A stretch of 60,782 nucleotides of DNA from positions 1 to 60,782 of the IMG/VR virus record IMGVR_UViG_3300047557_002986; one strand, given 5' to 3'. The first letter of the stretch is position 1; each line of letters opens with the position of its first letter. The notes under the pieces are model-generated. The model did not search any database. It had not been told where the DNA came from and saw only the letters and a list, made by a program, of their open reading frames with translations. Below are positions 32,642 through 42,721 of this stretch, one piece after another. Source of the stretch: a virus. The position numbers and the translations under genes were made by a program.

Positions 32642-34439
32642 AGAACCAGGTAATCTTTACATAACCATTACCACCATTACCACCATTACCAAAAGTGGAA
32701 CCAATAGAAGCACCACCACCTCCACCACCTCCACGAACTCCATTACCACCAGTTGCTGCGATTGAAACACTTGCTCCACCACCACCTCCACCATAACCAT
32801 AAGGAAGTCCAGAGATTGCTACTGCTGTGGTTCCATTTGTTCCTGATGCAGTTCCACCAGATGCTGATGTTGAGATTCCATAAACATTAATTGCACCACC
32901 AGCACCACCAGCATTTGTAGCAGAACCAGCACCACTTCCACCACCTGTTGGTTGGAATTGATTGGTTTGTGATGTTGCTGTGACCCCAGCATTTATTGGT
33001 GTTTGACTTGCTCCAGAAAGTCCAGCAGTGGTATAAAAAGAACTTGATTGACTTGTAAGTTGTGCTGCTCCTGCTACACCACCAGCACCTCCCCCAGATG
33101 CTGTGATTGTGTAAGTTCCCCCAGGTCCAGTCCAAGATACTGTGGTTCCTGCTCCTGCTGAACCTGCTGCTGCGTCTGTAGTTCCTCCTGCTCCACCAAC
33201 ACCAGGATTGACTGTGATGTTTGAAGATATAATTGATTTTGGAACATACCAGGAAGTGTAAGAACCTGATGCTCCTCCTTGTCCTGATGCTTGTGTGTAT
33301 GAGGTTGCTACTATTCCAGAACCACCACCAGCAACATAAGTATTGTTTATAAAAATAAGAGATCTAAGTGAATTAGTGGTATTTGAAGTTCTTAAAGTCC
33401 AAGTGATTGCATCTGTTGAGGTATTTAAGATTCCACTATCACCCCCAGCAATATAAGTATTATTTCCAAAAGTAAGAGCATTAATAGCACTAGTAGTTCC
33501 TGAAGTTCTTGCGGTCCAAATTATTGTATCTGTTGAGGTATTTAATACCCCACTATCACCAGATGCAATATAAGTATTATTTGTAAAATTAAATGAACGA
33601 ATAATAGTAGAACCAAAACCAGAAGTTCTTAAAGTCCAAGTGATTGCATCTGTTGAGGTATTTAATATTCCAGAACCACCACCAGCAAGATAAAGGTTGT
33701 TTCCAAAAGTAAGAGCACTAATAGCAGTACCACTAAAACCAGTAGTTCTTAAAGTCCAAGTGATTGTATCTGTTGAAGTAATTATTCTTCCTAAAGTACC
33801 ACCAAAAGCATAAGTATTTACTGGTACTGTCCCAAAAGTAAAAGCATTGATTGTATTAGCACCAAAACCAGAAGTTCTTAAAGTCCAAGTGATTGCATCT
33901 GTTGATGTATTTACTACTCCATTAGTACCACCAGCAACATAAGTGTTATTTACAAAACCAAGAGCAAGAATACTATTAGTACCAAAACCAGAAGTTCTTT
34001 GAGTCCAAATGATTGCATCCGTTGAAGTGTTTAGAATTCCACCATTACCACCAGCAACATAAAGATTGTTTCCATAAGTAATTGTAACAATTTGAGTTGT
34101 ACCAAAACCAGAAGTTCTTAAAGTCCAAGTCACTGTTGCCTGTGCTGTTGTCTGTCCTGCACTTCCTCCACCACCAGCACCTACTGCTTCAATGTATAAA
34201 AGATTTGCTTGATTTGGTACTGTAAAAGACTGTGGTGTGGTACTTGTAAACTCCTGATAGTTGGAAACATAATCCCAAGATGCTGTGGTTCCATCAGTTG
34301 TGGTTAAGACCTTTCCAGCATTACCAGTCTGTGATGGTAGTGTTCCAATACCACTCTCTGCATAAGACTTATTGACTACATCAGTATTGGAAACAACTGT
34401 TGAAATCCCTGTGATTGAATTACCTGTTGCTTGTGACAT
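32640..34439 (-). CDS. Glycine-rich adhesin with one inserted seven-bladed propeller
   Basis: The 599-residue protein starts ATGNSITGISTVVSNTDVVN and KSYAESG, followed by a domain ending LYIEAVGAGGGGSAG. A block of exactly seven tryptophan-anchored blades (about 33300-34140) is then inserted. After it the glycine-rich domain resumes (SYTSWYVPKSIISSNITVNP, GVGGAGG, and further GGGGG runs) and ends GGNGYVKITWF. The inserted propeller thus sits in a loop of a host domain reminiscent of glycine-rich tip adhesins. AAGGAGGAA gives a strong ribosome site. Receptor binding is inferred. Confidence 0.75.
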   Translation of the reverse strand: MSQATGNSITGISTVVSNTDVVNKSYAESGIGTLPSQTGNAGKVLTTTDGTTASWDYVSNYQEFTSTTPQSFTVPNQANLLYIEAVGAGGGGSAGQTTAQATVTWTLRTSGFGTTQIVTITYGNNLYVAGGNGGILNTSTDAIIWTQRTSGFGTNSILALGFVNNTYVAGGTNGVVNTSTDAITWTLRTSGFGANTINAFTFGTVPVNTYAFGGTLGRIITSTDTITWTLRTTGFSGTAISALTFGNNLYLAGGGSGILNTSTDAITWTLRTSGFGSTIIRSFNFTNNTYIASGDSGVLNTSTDTIIWTARTSGTTSAINALTFGNNTYIAGGDSGILNTSTDAITWTLRTSNTTNSLRSLIFINNTYVAGGGSGIVATSYTQASGQGGASGSYTSWYVPKSIISSNITVNPGVGGAGGTTDAAAGSAGAGTTVSWTGPGGTYTITASGGGAGGVAGAAQLTSQSSSFYTTAGLSGASQTPINAGVTATSQTNQFQPTGGGSGAGSATNAGGAGGAINVYGISTSASGGTASGTNGTTAVAISGLPYGYGGGGGGASVSIAATGGNGVRGGGGGGGASIGSTFGNGGNGGNGYVKITWF

Positions 34440-34451
34440 TTGAGTTCCTCC

Positions 34452-37175
34452 TTACCACCAACTGATACGAACATAACCATCACCACCAGTACCACCAGTA
34501 CCTGTTGCAAGTGTTGTGGTATCAAATGCACCGCCACCGCCTCCACCACCTTTGACTCCTGATGCTCCTGAACCTATGAGTGCTGAGTCTGGTGAGGTGT
34601 GAATAACTGCACCAGAACCACAAACAACAAAAGTATTGTTCGCAAAAGTAGATGAAGTTAAAGTGAATGGTAAACCAGAAGTTCTTAGTGTCCAAGTGAT
34701 TGCATCTGTTGAAGTTGTTAATCTTCCAGTATTACCAATACAAATATAATTTGTATTACCAAAATTGAGATTATTAATTTGCGTTGAACCAAATCCAGAA
34801 GTTCTTTGAGTCCAGTTAATTGCATCAGTAGAAACTGTTAAAGTTCCAGCAGTGCCACCAGCAACATAAAGATTATTTGCAAAAAGAAATGCTCTGATAT
34901 CATTAATACCAAACCCAGAAGTTCTTTGTGTCCAAGTAATTGCATCTGTTGAAGTGGATAGAGTTCCACCGTATCCACCAACAATATAAATATTATTTCC
35001 AAATTCAAGTGTCCAAATAATACTTGTACCAAAACCAGAAGTTCTTAAAGTCCAAGTAATTCCATCTGTTGAAGTCGATAATAATGAAGATTCAGGATCT
35101 AAATCTCCTCCTGAAAGAAGATAAAGATTATTTCCGTATGTAAATGACCTTATACTGGTAACTCCTCCACCAGAAGTTCTTGCAGTCCAAGTAATTCCAT
35201 CTGTTGAAGTTCCTAATGCACCATTATTACCTCCAACAAGATATAAATTATTTGAATAAAATAAACTTCTTAGATTAATACCAAATCCTGATGTTCTCTG
35301 TGTCCAAGTGATTGCGTCTGTTGAAGTGTTTAGAACTCCTACATCACCAGCAGCAACATAGGTGGAATTATGAGACCCATACGTAAGTAAATAAGGAGTA
35401 GTTGTTCCAAATCCAGAAGTTCTTAAAGTCCAAACAACAGCACCAGAACTTTGAACACCACCACCAGCACCACCAGCACCATAAGAAAGTCCAGCAATAC
35501 TTTGAGAATTTAACGCATTTACTGCTGCAAAGTTATTGGTATAAGTCTGCCCATAATAGTTGATTGTACCACCAGAACCACCAACATTTCCTGTTCCTTC
35601 ACTCACTCTTCCACCACCACCACCTGTTGTTTGACTTGATATTGTTGAGTTTGTTGCAGCACCAACAATTGGTTCAAAAACACTTCCAGAACCACCATTA
35701 GTTCCAGAAGATGCTGAAAGATAGTTTGTATTTGCTGCTGGTAATGTTCCACCAGAACCACCAGCAGGAAAACCAAAGGTACTTGTGCTACTTCCAGCAC
35801 CTCCACCATTTGCAGTTAAGGTATAAGTCCCTGATGGTCCAGTCCAAGATATTGTGGTTGCTGCTCCTGCTGTGTTTGCAGTACCACCAGCACCAACACT
35901 TAGATTGATTGTAGAACCAGTAATGTATGCTCTTGAAATCTTCCAGGATGCTGATGCTCCACCACCACCTCCTGCACCTGAGAATCCTGATACTGTTGTT
36001 GGTGATGTTGTGAGAACACCATTATCTCCTCCAGCAAGATAAAGGTTACTTGCATAGGAGATGCCAATTATTTGACTTGAACCAAATCCAGAAGTTCTTA
36101 ATTCCCAAGTGATTGCATCTGTTGAAGTATTTAAAACACCACCAGTACCACCAGCAAGATAAAGATTGTTTCCAAAAGCAAGTGCTTGTTGATTTATAGG
36201 TCTTGTACCAAATCCAGAAGTTCTTAAAGTCCAAGTGATTGCATCCGTTGAGGTATTTAAAATTCCAACACTTCCCCCAGCAACATAAGTTGTGATTGGT
36301 GATGTTCCATAAGTAAGAGAAAATATACCACTTGTACCAAATCCAGAAGTTCTTAAAGTCCAGGTGATTGCATCTGTTGAAGTATTTAAAACACCACCAG
36401 TACCACCAGCAACATAAGTATTGTTTGCATATATTATTCCATAAACTACACTTGAACCAAATCCAGGTGTTCTTTGTGTCCAAGTGATTGTATCTGTTGA
36501 TGTAAATAATGTTCCACCATTACCACCAGAAACATATGTTGCAATTGGTGTTGTACCATAAGCAATTGTTAATATTGAAGTAGTACCAAATCCAGAAGTT
36601 CTTAAAGTCCAATTAATTGCATCTGTTGATATGTTTAATATTCCACCAGTGCCACCAGCAACATAAGTATTGTTTGCATAAGTAAGTATTGTTATAATAC
36701 TTGAACCAAATCCAGAAGTTCTTTGAGTCCAAGTGATTGCATCTGTTGATGTTGTTAAAACTCCATTAAGACCACCAGCAACATAAAGATTGTTTGCATA
36801 AGTAAAAGTCCATATTTGAGTTCCACCAAACCCAGAAGTTCTTTGTCTCCAAGCACTTGCAGGTTGATAAGAAGTTCCATCGGTTGTTGCAGAACCTCCA
36901 CCACCTCCTGCACCTGTTGCTTCAATTAGAAACTCACTTGCAGTACTTGGAACATTAAAAGTATAATTCCCTGCTGCTGTGTATTCATTATATCCATCAA
37001 TTGCTGCCCAAGAAGTTGTAGAACCATCAGTTACTAGAAACTTATTTTGTGAAGTATCAGGATTTGGTGCTTGTGATTGAAAGTAATTATCAACATACTG
37101 TTTACTTGCAGCATCAGTTGAGTTTGATGTTGTTGTAATTCCAGTAATTTGATTAGAACCAATCTGTACAGGCAT
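34452..37175 (-). CDS. Glycine-rich adhesin with two inserted seven-bladed propellers
   Basis: The 907-residue protein has the shared N-terminus (IGSNQITGITTTSNSTDAAS, KQYVDN) and FLIEATGAGGGGG. A first run of seven blades (about 36005-36860) is followed by a glycine-rich core with SWTGPSGTYTLTANGGGAG. A second run of seven blades (about 34595-35440) precedes the ending KGGGGGGGAFDTTTL...GGDGYVRISWW. Blade wording (STDAITWTLRTSGFG, NNLYVAGG) is the same as in the 3589-residue neighbour. A GGAG ribosome site lies 8 bases before the ATG. No promoter is seen in the one-base gap to the upstream gene, so co-transcription is likely. Confidence 0.75.
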   Translation of the reverse strand: MPVQIGSNQITGITTTSNSTDAASKQYVDNYFQSQAPNPDTSQNKFLVTDGSTTSWAAIDGYNEYTAAGNYTFNVPSTASEFLIEATGAGGGGGSATTDGTSYQPASAWRQRTSGFGGTQIWTFTYANNLYVAGGLNGVLTTSTDAITWTQRTSGFGSSIITILTYANNTYVAGGTGGILNISTDAINWTLRTSGFGTTSILTIAYGTTPIATYVSGGNGGTLFTSTDTITWTQRTPGFGSSVVYGIIYANNTYVAGGTGGVLNTSTDAITWTLRTSGFGTSGIFSLTYGTSPITTYVAGGSVGILNTSTDAITWTLRTSGFGTRPINQQALAFGNNLYLAGGTGGVLNTSTDAITWELRTSGFGSSQIIGISYASNLYLAGGDNGVLTTSPTTVSGFSGAGGGGGASASWKISRAYITGSTINLSVGAGGTANTAGAATTISWTGPSGTYTLTANGGGAGSSTSTFGFPAGGSGGTLPAANTNYLSASSGTNGGSGSVFEPIVGAATNSTISSQTTGGGGGRVSEGTGNVGGSGGTINYYGQTYTNNFAAVNALNSQSIAGLSYGAGGAGGGVQSSGAVVWTLRTSGFGTTTPYLLTYGSHNSTYVAAGDVGVLNTSTDAITWTQRTSGFGINLRSLFYSNNLYLVGGNNGALGTSTDGITWTARTSGGGVTSIRSFTYGNNLYLLSGGDLDPESSLLSTSTDGITWTLRTSGFGTSIIWTLEFGNNIYIVGGYGGTLSTSTDAITWTQRTSGFGINDIRAFLFANNLYVAGGTAGTLTVSTDAINWTQRTSGFGSTQINNLNFGNTNYICIGNTGRLTTSTDAITWTLRTSGLPFTLTSSTFANNTFVVCGSGAVIHTSPDSALIGSGASGVKGGGGGGGAFDTTTLATGTGGTGGDGYVRISWW

Positions 37176-37176
37176 C

Positions 37177-39573
37177 TTATTGTTCTCCTAATCTTCTTTC
37201 TAACTCATCAATTCTTTGATTTTGTTCCTTAATTGCTTCAATTAAGAGTCCAACTAAGTTAGCATAAGCAACTGATTTAATGTCTTCACCATAGACAACT
37301 TCTGGTATAATTGCTTCAACTTCTTGTGCAATGACACCAATTTGATGGTCTCCATTATCAATCTTATCGTACTCTACACCTCTTAACGATAAGACTTTTG
37401 AAAGTGCATCTGGAATAGTTTTTATATTTTCTTTTAATCTTCGGTCTGAGTTTGCTGTAACTGTTCCTGATGCATTTATATTTCCTGATGCATTTATATT
37501 TCCTACAACGTCTAATTTTTGTGAAGGATTTGTGGTTCCTATTCCAATTCTATTATAAAAATAAGCATTCTCATAAGCACTTAATTCACCATAAGCAGTA
37601 GTATTCTCATAAACATCTAAGTTACCATAAAGACTTGTTTTACCTGTAACTTCTAAATCAGCATCAGAAGTCATGTTGAATTCATATATGGCATCGTTTG
37701 TATAACCACTTAGATATAACTTAGTTCCATCAGGTTTCCAATAAAGTCCTGATGGTGATTTTTCATTAAAGGGAGGTTCCTCAACAGTAGTAATAATACC
37801 AACAAAAGAAGTAGTTGTAATGTCCCAAGGAGTAGATAAGGTATAATAATTTACGTCATCACCAGTGGAACCAGTAAGTAACAATTTAGTTCCATCAAGA
37901 CTAAATCTTATTCCTTCTGCTGTTGTTTCTTGACTTGTTACACTAAATGAAGAACCATAAGATACTGTTAATAGGTTCCAAGGAGTTGATAATGAATATT
38001 GATAGACCCTATCATTAGTAGAACCAACAATATACATTCTGGTTCCATCAGGTTTGAATTCAACCGCCTGTGGAACTGTATCTTGTGCTATGACACTATA
38101 AGCAACTGAATCATATGAAGCAGTAGTTAAGTCCCAAGGAGTAGAGCAAGTGTATTGATTGACTGATGTGGCAGCAGCACCAACTCCAGTAGTTCCTACA
38201 ACATAAAATTTAGTTCCATCAGGTTTAAAATAAAAACCTAATGGATTAGTTAATTGGCCATTAACACTAAATTGACTTACATGAGATGCTGATGTAATAG
38301 ACCAAGGAGTACTCAAAGTGTAGTAGGTAATATCATTTCCAATATTACCTAATACATACATAGTCTTACCATCATTAGAGAAGAAAACGTCTCTTGGTTC
38401 AGTTTCTTGGGATGCTACACTAAATGATGAAGCATAAGAAACTTTTGTTGGTAAAGTATTATTAATGTTGGTATCACCTCGAACAGTAAATGCTGTTGTT
38501 GGTTGTATTAAAGTATTTCCGACTACTTGTAATTCTGCTGTTGGATTTGTGGTTCCAATTCCAAGATTACCAGAAATATAAGCACCCAATTGAGATGTTG
38601 CTGTTCCAATTTGAAGTGCTTGGTTTGCAGTTCCAGTAGATGATGCAGTCCCTATACGAACTGGACCACTTGTGAATGTAGAAATTCCAGAAATACTTAA
38701 TGCAGTTCCAACTATATTAGTTCCACTAATTCCACCTCCAGTAAATTCACCATAAACATTGCTGAAAATTCTATTTGCAGTTAAAATTCCTGCAATGTAA
38801 GTATCACCTTCTATATAAACTTTTGCCGTTGGATTTGTGGTTCCTATACCAATTCTACCATCGGAAGTTGTGGTAATAATAGTTCCACCAGTTCCTACAT
38901 TAAATGATGCTGTCGTGGTGAGTCCAGAAACACTAAGTTGTTGTGATATTAAACTTGTTGCACTAGTAATTCCTAATGTTGAAATGCCAGAAGAATTAAT
39001 ATTTGTTAAGGTAGCATTAGTACTATTCAGTGTTGTGATAGTACCTATACCACTGTAATTTAAATTAGTTCCACTTAAAGTAGTTACAACACCAGTAACT
39101 ATGTTTCCAGTTGTAAAGTTACCTGTTGTATAAGTAGCAGTAGTACCACTTAATGTTGTTGCAGTATTAACACCTGAAGAGTTTAAGTTTCCAGTTACAT
39201 TGCCAGTTAAATTCCCTGCAAAAGTAGTGGCAGTTATAATACCAGTAGAGAATATATTACCAGAAGTAACTATACCAAGAGTTGTAATGCCAGAAACATT
39301 AAGTTGTTGTGATCTTAAACTTGTTGCACTAGTAATTCCAAGAGTACTAACTCCAGTTACATTGAGATCACTAAAAGTGTTAGGAGCATTTGCGATGGCA
39401 CTTTCAATTGTTGCTGTGGTTACAGCATCAAGAGAAGAAATATTTTGCAGTTGTCTTTCAGAACTAATAACCTGAGTATTACCGATGCTTACTGAGGTTA
39501 ATGTTGCAATACCTGCATTAACAATATTTCTACTATCATCAATAATAGTAGAATTAGAAATCTTAATTGCCAT
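37177..39573 (-). CDS. Tail fibre with S74 chaperone end and a five-repeat propeller-like insert
   Basis: The 798-residue protein begins with an N-terminal region AIKISNSTIIDDSRNIVNAG and repetitive fibre segments (SGVNTATTLSGTTATYTTGN). Residues about 385-640 hold five repeats of the form FKPDGTKFYVVG...YTLSTPWDLTTASY, a beta-propeller-like repeat of a kind different from its neighbours. The C-terminus SDRRLKENIKTIPDALSKVL followed by GVIAQEVEAIIPEVV and LVGLLIEAIKEQNQRIDEL is a Peptidase_S74 intramolecular chaperone, which trimerises and then cleaves itself off. The late promoter CATAAATA precedes it. Confidence 0.85.
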   Translation of the reverse strand: MAIKISNSTIIDDSRNIVNAGIATLTSVSIGNTQVISSERQLQNISSLDAVTTATIESAIANAPNTFSDLNVTGVSTLGITSATSLRSQQLNVSGITTLGIVTSGNIFSTGIITATTFAGNLTGNVTGNLNSSGVNTATTLSGTTATYTTGNFTTGNIVTGVVTTLSGTNLNYSGIGTITTLNSTNATLTNINSSGISTLGITSATSLISQQLSVSGLTTTASFNVGTGGTIITTTSDGRIGIGTTNPTAKVYIEGDTYIAGILTANRIFSNVYGEFTGGGISGTNIVGTALSISGISTFTSGPVRIGTASSTGTANQALQIGTATSQLGAYISGNLGIGTTNPTAELQVVGNTLIQPTTAFTVRGDTNINNTLPTKVSYASSFSVASQETEPRDVFFSNDGKTMYVLGNIGNDITYYTLSTPWSITSASHVSQFSVNGQLTNPLGFYFKPDGTKFYVVGTTGVGAAATSVNQYTCSTPWDLTTASYDSVAYSVIAQDTVPQAVEFKPDGTRMYIVGSTNDRVYQYSLSTPWNLLTVSYGSSFSVTSQETTAEGIRFSLDGTKLLLTGSTGDDVNYYTLSTPWDITTTSFVGIITTVEEPPFNEKSPSGLYWKPDGTKLYLSGYTNDAIYEFNMTSDADLEVTGKTSLYGNLDVYENTTAYGELSAYENAYFYNRIGIGTTNPSQKLDVVGNINASGNINASGTVTANSDRRLKENIKTIPDALSKVLSLRGVEYDKIDNGDHQIGVIAQEVEAIIPEVVYGEDIKSVAYANLVGLLIEAIKEQNQRIDELERRLGEQ

Positions 39574-39606
39574 CTACCGTCCTCGTTTACACTAGGTAGT
39601 TTTTAG

Positions 39607-39614
39607 TATTTATG
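39607..39614 (-). promoter_or_regulatory. Late promoter CATAAATA of the S74 fibre gene
   Basis: The minus strand reads CATAAATA 34 bases upstream of the ATG at 39573, overlapping the last codons of the previous fibre gene. Confidence 0.6.
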
Positions 39615-42600
39615 ATAATATATTTTGCTTAAGAAAATCAATTTCTTTTTGTTGTTCTTTAATACATTCAATCAGTAACCCAATCAATCCATTATAATTT
39701 ACAGTTTTAGTTTCATCACCATTTACAAGATTTGGAAGAACTTTTTCAACTTCTTGTGCAATTACTCCGGCAGACTTTTTGCCAGTCTCTTTCCAAGTAA
39801 ACTCTACACCATTTAATTTGGAAACCTTATCAAGGGGATTTAAAATTGTGGAGATATTAGTTTTGAGTTTTATGTCTGATGCGGAATTGTAATCAGTAGA
39901 TGTGATAACACCTGTTACAAAAGTATCACCAACAATATAAAGTTTTGATGTTGGATTTGTGGTTCCTATGCCAATAAATCCGGTAGGAAGTGCATTGAAA
40001 ATAGTTCCACCAACACCTACATCAAGTTCAGTGATGATAGTTGCAATACCTGATACACTTAATTGTGCAAGAGATCCTATACCACCTATAACATTTGTTG
40101 ATATTCCTGATGTTTCGGAATAAGTTGCTATGCCACTTGAAGTAGCATAAGTCGCAATACCAACACTAGTAGCATAAGTGGCAATTCCTGCTGTTGAAGC
40201 ATAAGTCGCAATGCCAGCAGTAGTAGCATAAGTAGCAATACCACTTGAAGTAGCATAAGTTGCTATGCCTGATGTTTCGGAATAAGTTGCTATACCACTT
40301 GAAGTTGCATAAGTAGCAATACCAGCACTAGTAGCATAGGTAGCACTAGAAGCATTACCACTAAAACTTGATGCCGTTATAATACCAGAAGCATTAATAT
40401 TTCTTATAACCAATAGATCATTTTCCGTAAATTGAACGGACCCAGCAGCAAATCTTATACCGTTTGGAACTTGTGTTGATCCAACTCCAACAGCATAATT
40501 AAATATCCAAGCACCAGTGGTCCCAGCACCCATAGTGCCAGACTTAACCCACATTAATTGTTTATAAGTATCTGGTAAAGTATTAATACCAGATACTTTC
40601 ATACTAACTAGGGGACTTCCCTCAGTTGAAGCAATTGCAATACCACCGTGATTAGCAGTAGTATCAGTAGACCTATCTACGCCGCCATTTATTGTAGTAA
40701 TTCCTAATACAATTTCTTTATCCTTTACATTAAGTTCATTTACGAAAATGACAGCAGAAGTTCCACCAATTGTAATGTTTCCGCTTACATTAAGATTATT
40801 ATTGACTTGTAAATCATTTGAAATTGTAACATTTCCAGGAAGTATTGGACTGTCGGGAATTGAAATAATAGGAGTTGATCCCTCACCAGTCCCAGAAGTA
40901 ACTGTAATTTGATTTGCAGTTCCCGAAATATCCTTAACATAATCACCAAAAGTATCAGTTCCAAGTCCAACTGAATTTGGTTGAATTGTTGCTGCCAAAG
41001 ATACATTACCAGTTCCATCAAAAGAAATTGGAGATGCAATAATATCACCAGTGATTTCAAAAGTCCTTACGTTTTGAAGTGAAGTTGCATAAGTAGCAAT
41101 ACCTGATATTGAAGCATAAGTAGCAATACCACTTGAAGTTGCATAAGTTGCTATACCAGCATTAGTAGCATAAGTTGCTATACCTGCATTAGTAGCATAA
41201 GTTGCTATACCTGCTGTTTCGGAATAAGTAGCAATGCCAGCATTAGTAGCATAAGTTGCTATACCTGCTATTGAAGCATAAGTAGCAATACCACTTGAAG
41301 TAGCATAAGTAGCAATGCCAGATGTTGAAGCATAAGTAGCAATACCACTTGAAGTAGCATAAGTTGCTATGCCAGCATTAGTAGCATAAGTTGCCGTTGC
41401 TGCATTACCACTTATGTTAATGTTATAAGTTCCAGATAATCTAGAAGTACTAATTATGCCAGTGGTAATATTTGCAGCATCAGAAAGATTAGTTGCTGTG
41501 GTTGCAGTTCCTGTTAGATTTCCTACAAAACCACCAATAGATGTAGTAACACCAGAAATATAAACGTGATTTTCAAAAGTAGTGTTATTTGTTCCAGCGA
41601 ATCCAATTACCTTATATCCCTGAGCATTATTAATCTGAGACGCACCAATTGTTCCCTGAAACGCTACATTTCCAGTTGAATTATAAATGTAGAAGGAATT
41701 AGTTCCATCTGCTGCTTGAATGTAACCAGTCGAAGGTCTAAATGTTGATCCAGTTACAATTCCAGAAGAATTAATGCTTTGTGATGTTAAACGGGTTACA
41801 CTCGTAACTCCAAGAGTGCTAATACCGCTTGAATTAATATTGGTTAATATAGCATTAGTACTATTCAGTGTTGTAATAGTGCCTATACCACTATAATTGA
41901 GATTAGTACCGATTAAAGTAGTTACGATGCCAGTTGTTATATTAGCAGTAGTAAAGTTACCTGTTGTATAAGTAGCAGTAGTACCACTTAATGTTGTTGC
42001 GGTATTAACGCCAGAAGAGTTTAGATTTCCAGTTACATTACCAGTTAAATTTCCTACAAAAGTATTGGCAGTTATAATCCCAGTAGAGAATATATTACCC
42101 GCAGTAACTACACCAAGAGTTGTAATTCCCGATACATTAAGTTGTTGTGCTCTTAAACTAGTGGCACTTGTAACTCCTAATGTACTAATACCAGTTACGG
42201 TAATGTCACTAAACGTATTTGGAGCATTAGAAATTGCCGATTCAATTGTCGCAACAGTAATTGAATCAAGCGAAAGAATATTTTGTAGTTGTCTTCCAGA
42301 ACTAATGACTTGTGTGGACCCAATACTAAGAGATGTAACAGTCGCAACACCAGCATTAATCTGCCCGCTAAATGTTGTTGCTGTAACTACACCATCCAAT
42401 AATGCATCACCAAAAACAGTTAATTTTGAAGTTGGGTTCGTTGTTCCAACTCCAATATTACCGTCATTATAATAAATTGATCCTCCCGTATTCTCCGTCC
42501 AAGGAGTAACTAGCGTGATTGTGCTTGCAACTCCGGTATCTCTTCTTAAATAGATACGACCATCAAAAGTATTAATCGCGGGTTCGCCTAACTGCAAATC

Positions 42601-42660
42601 TGCTAGTGTTGGTCTTTTGTTAGGTACTGCGGATCTTTTAATCCGAATTGGAGTTGCCAT
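39610..42660 (-). CDS. Tail fibre with S74 chaperone end and nonapeptide repeats
   Basis: The 1016-residue protein starts ATPIRIKRSAVPNKRPTLAD and LQLGEPAINTFDGRIYLRRD, the usual N-terminus of cyanophage fibre/structural proteins. The body has short collagen-like or spiral repeats. These include two blocks of the nonapeptide GIATYATSS and variants, and segments nearly identical to those of the neighbouring S74 fibre. It ends with an S74 chaperone (SDIKLKTNISTILNPLDKVS, GVIAQEVEKVLPNLV, YNGLIGLLIECIKEQQKEI). Adhesion to the host is the likely role. Confidence 0.85.
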   Translation of the reverse strand: MATPIRIKRSAVPNKRPTLADLQLGEPAINTFDGRIYLRRDTGVASTITLVTPWTENTGGSIYYNDGNIGVGTTNPTSKLTVFGDALLDGVVTATTFSGQINAGVATVTSLSIGSTQVISSGRQLQNILSLDSITVATIESAISNAPNTFSDITVTGISTLGVTSATSLRAQQLNVSGITTLGVVTAGNIFSTGIITANTFVGNLTGNVTGNLNSSGVNTATTLSGTTATYTTGNFTTANITTGIVTTLIGTNLNYSGIGTITTLNSTNAILTNINSSGISTLGVTSVTRLTSQSINSSGIVTGSTFRPSTGYIQAADGTNSFYIYNSTGNVAFQGTIGASQINNAQGYKVIGFAGTNNTTFENHVYISGVTTSIGGFVGNLTGTATTATNLSDAANITTGIISTSRLSGTYNINISGNAATATYATNAGIATYATSSGIATYASTSGIATYATSSGIATYASIAGIATYATNAGIATYSETAGIATYATNAGIATYATNAGIATYATSSGIATYASISGIATYATSLQNVRTFEITGDIIASPISFDGTGNVSLAATIQPNSVGLGTDTFGDYVKDISGTANQITVTSGTGEGSTPIISIPDSPILPGNVTISNDLQVNNNLNVSGNITIGGTSAVIFVNELNVKDKEIVLGITTINGGVDRSTDTTANHGGIAIASTEGSPLVSMKVSGINTLPDTYKQLMWVKSGTMGAGTTGAWIFNYAVGVGSTQVPNGIRFAAGSVQFTENDLLVIRNINASGIITASSFSGNASSATYATSAGIATYATSSGIATYSETSGIATYATSSGIATYATTAGIATYASTAGIATYATSVGIATYATSSGIATYSETSGISTNVIGGIGSLAQLSVSGIATIITELDVGVGGTIFNALPTGFIGIGTTNPTSKLYIVGDTFVTGVITSTDYNSASDIKLKTNISTILNPLDKVSKLNGVEFTWKETGKKSAGVIAQEVEKVLPNLVNGDETKTVNYNGLIGLLIECIKEQQKEIDFLKQNILS
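40090..40345 (-). repeat. 27-bp coding repeats, second block
   Basis: About eight to nine units encode GIATYATSS, GIATYSETS, GIATYATTA and similar nonapeptides. The repeats are in frame and without deletions, so they are protein repeats. They offer material for length change by recombination. Confidence 0.8.
41075..41398 (-). repeat. 27-bp coding repeats, first block
   Basis: About twelve tandem in-frame units encode nonapeptides such as GIATYATNA, GIATYASTS and GIATYSETA. They are closely similar to the block at 40090-40345, about 700 bases away. Confidence 0.8.
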
Positions 42661-42713
42661 TTATTACATTCGGTATATACCTTAAATGACAGTATCTACT
42701 GCCGCCTTTTATC

Positions 42714-42721
42714 TATTTATT
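42714..42721 (-). promoter_or_regulatory. Late promoter AATAAATA of the 1016-residue fibre gene
   Basis: The minus strand reads AATAAATA 54 bases upstream of the ATG, overlapping the stop of the HNH gene. Confidence 0.6.

Noticed and set aside
40090-41398. Tandem 27-bp repeats resembling a CRISPR-like array
   Set aside because: Units are contiguous, without spacers, and encode in-frame nonapeptides in a fibre gene.
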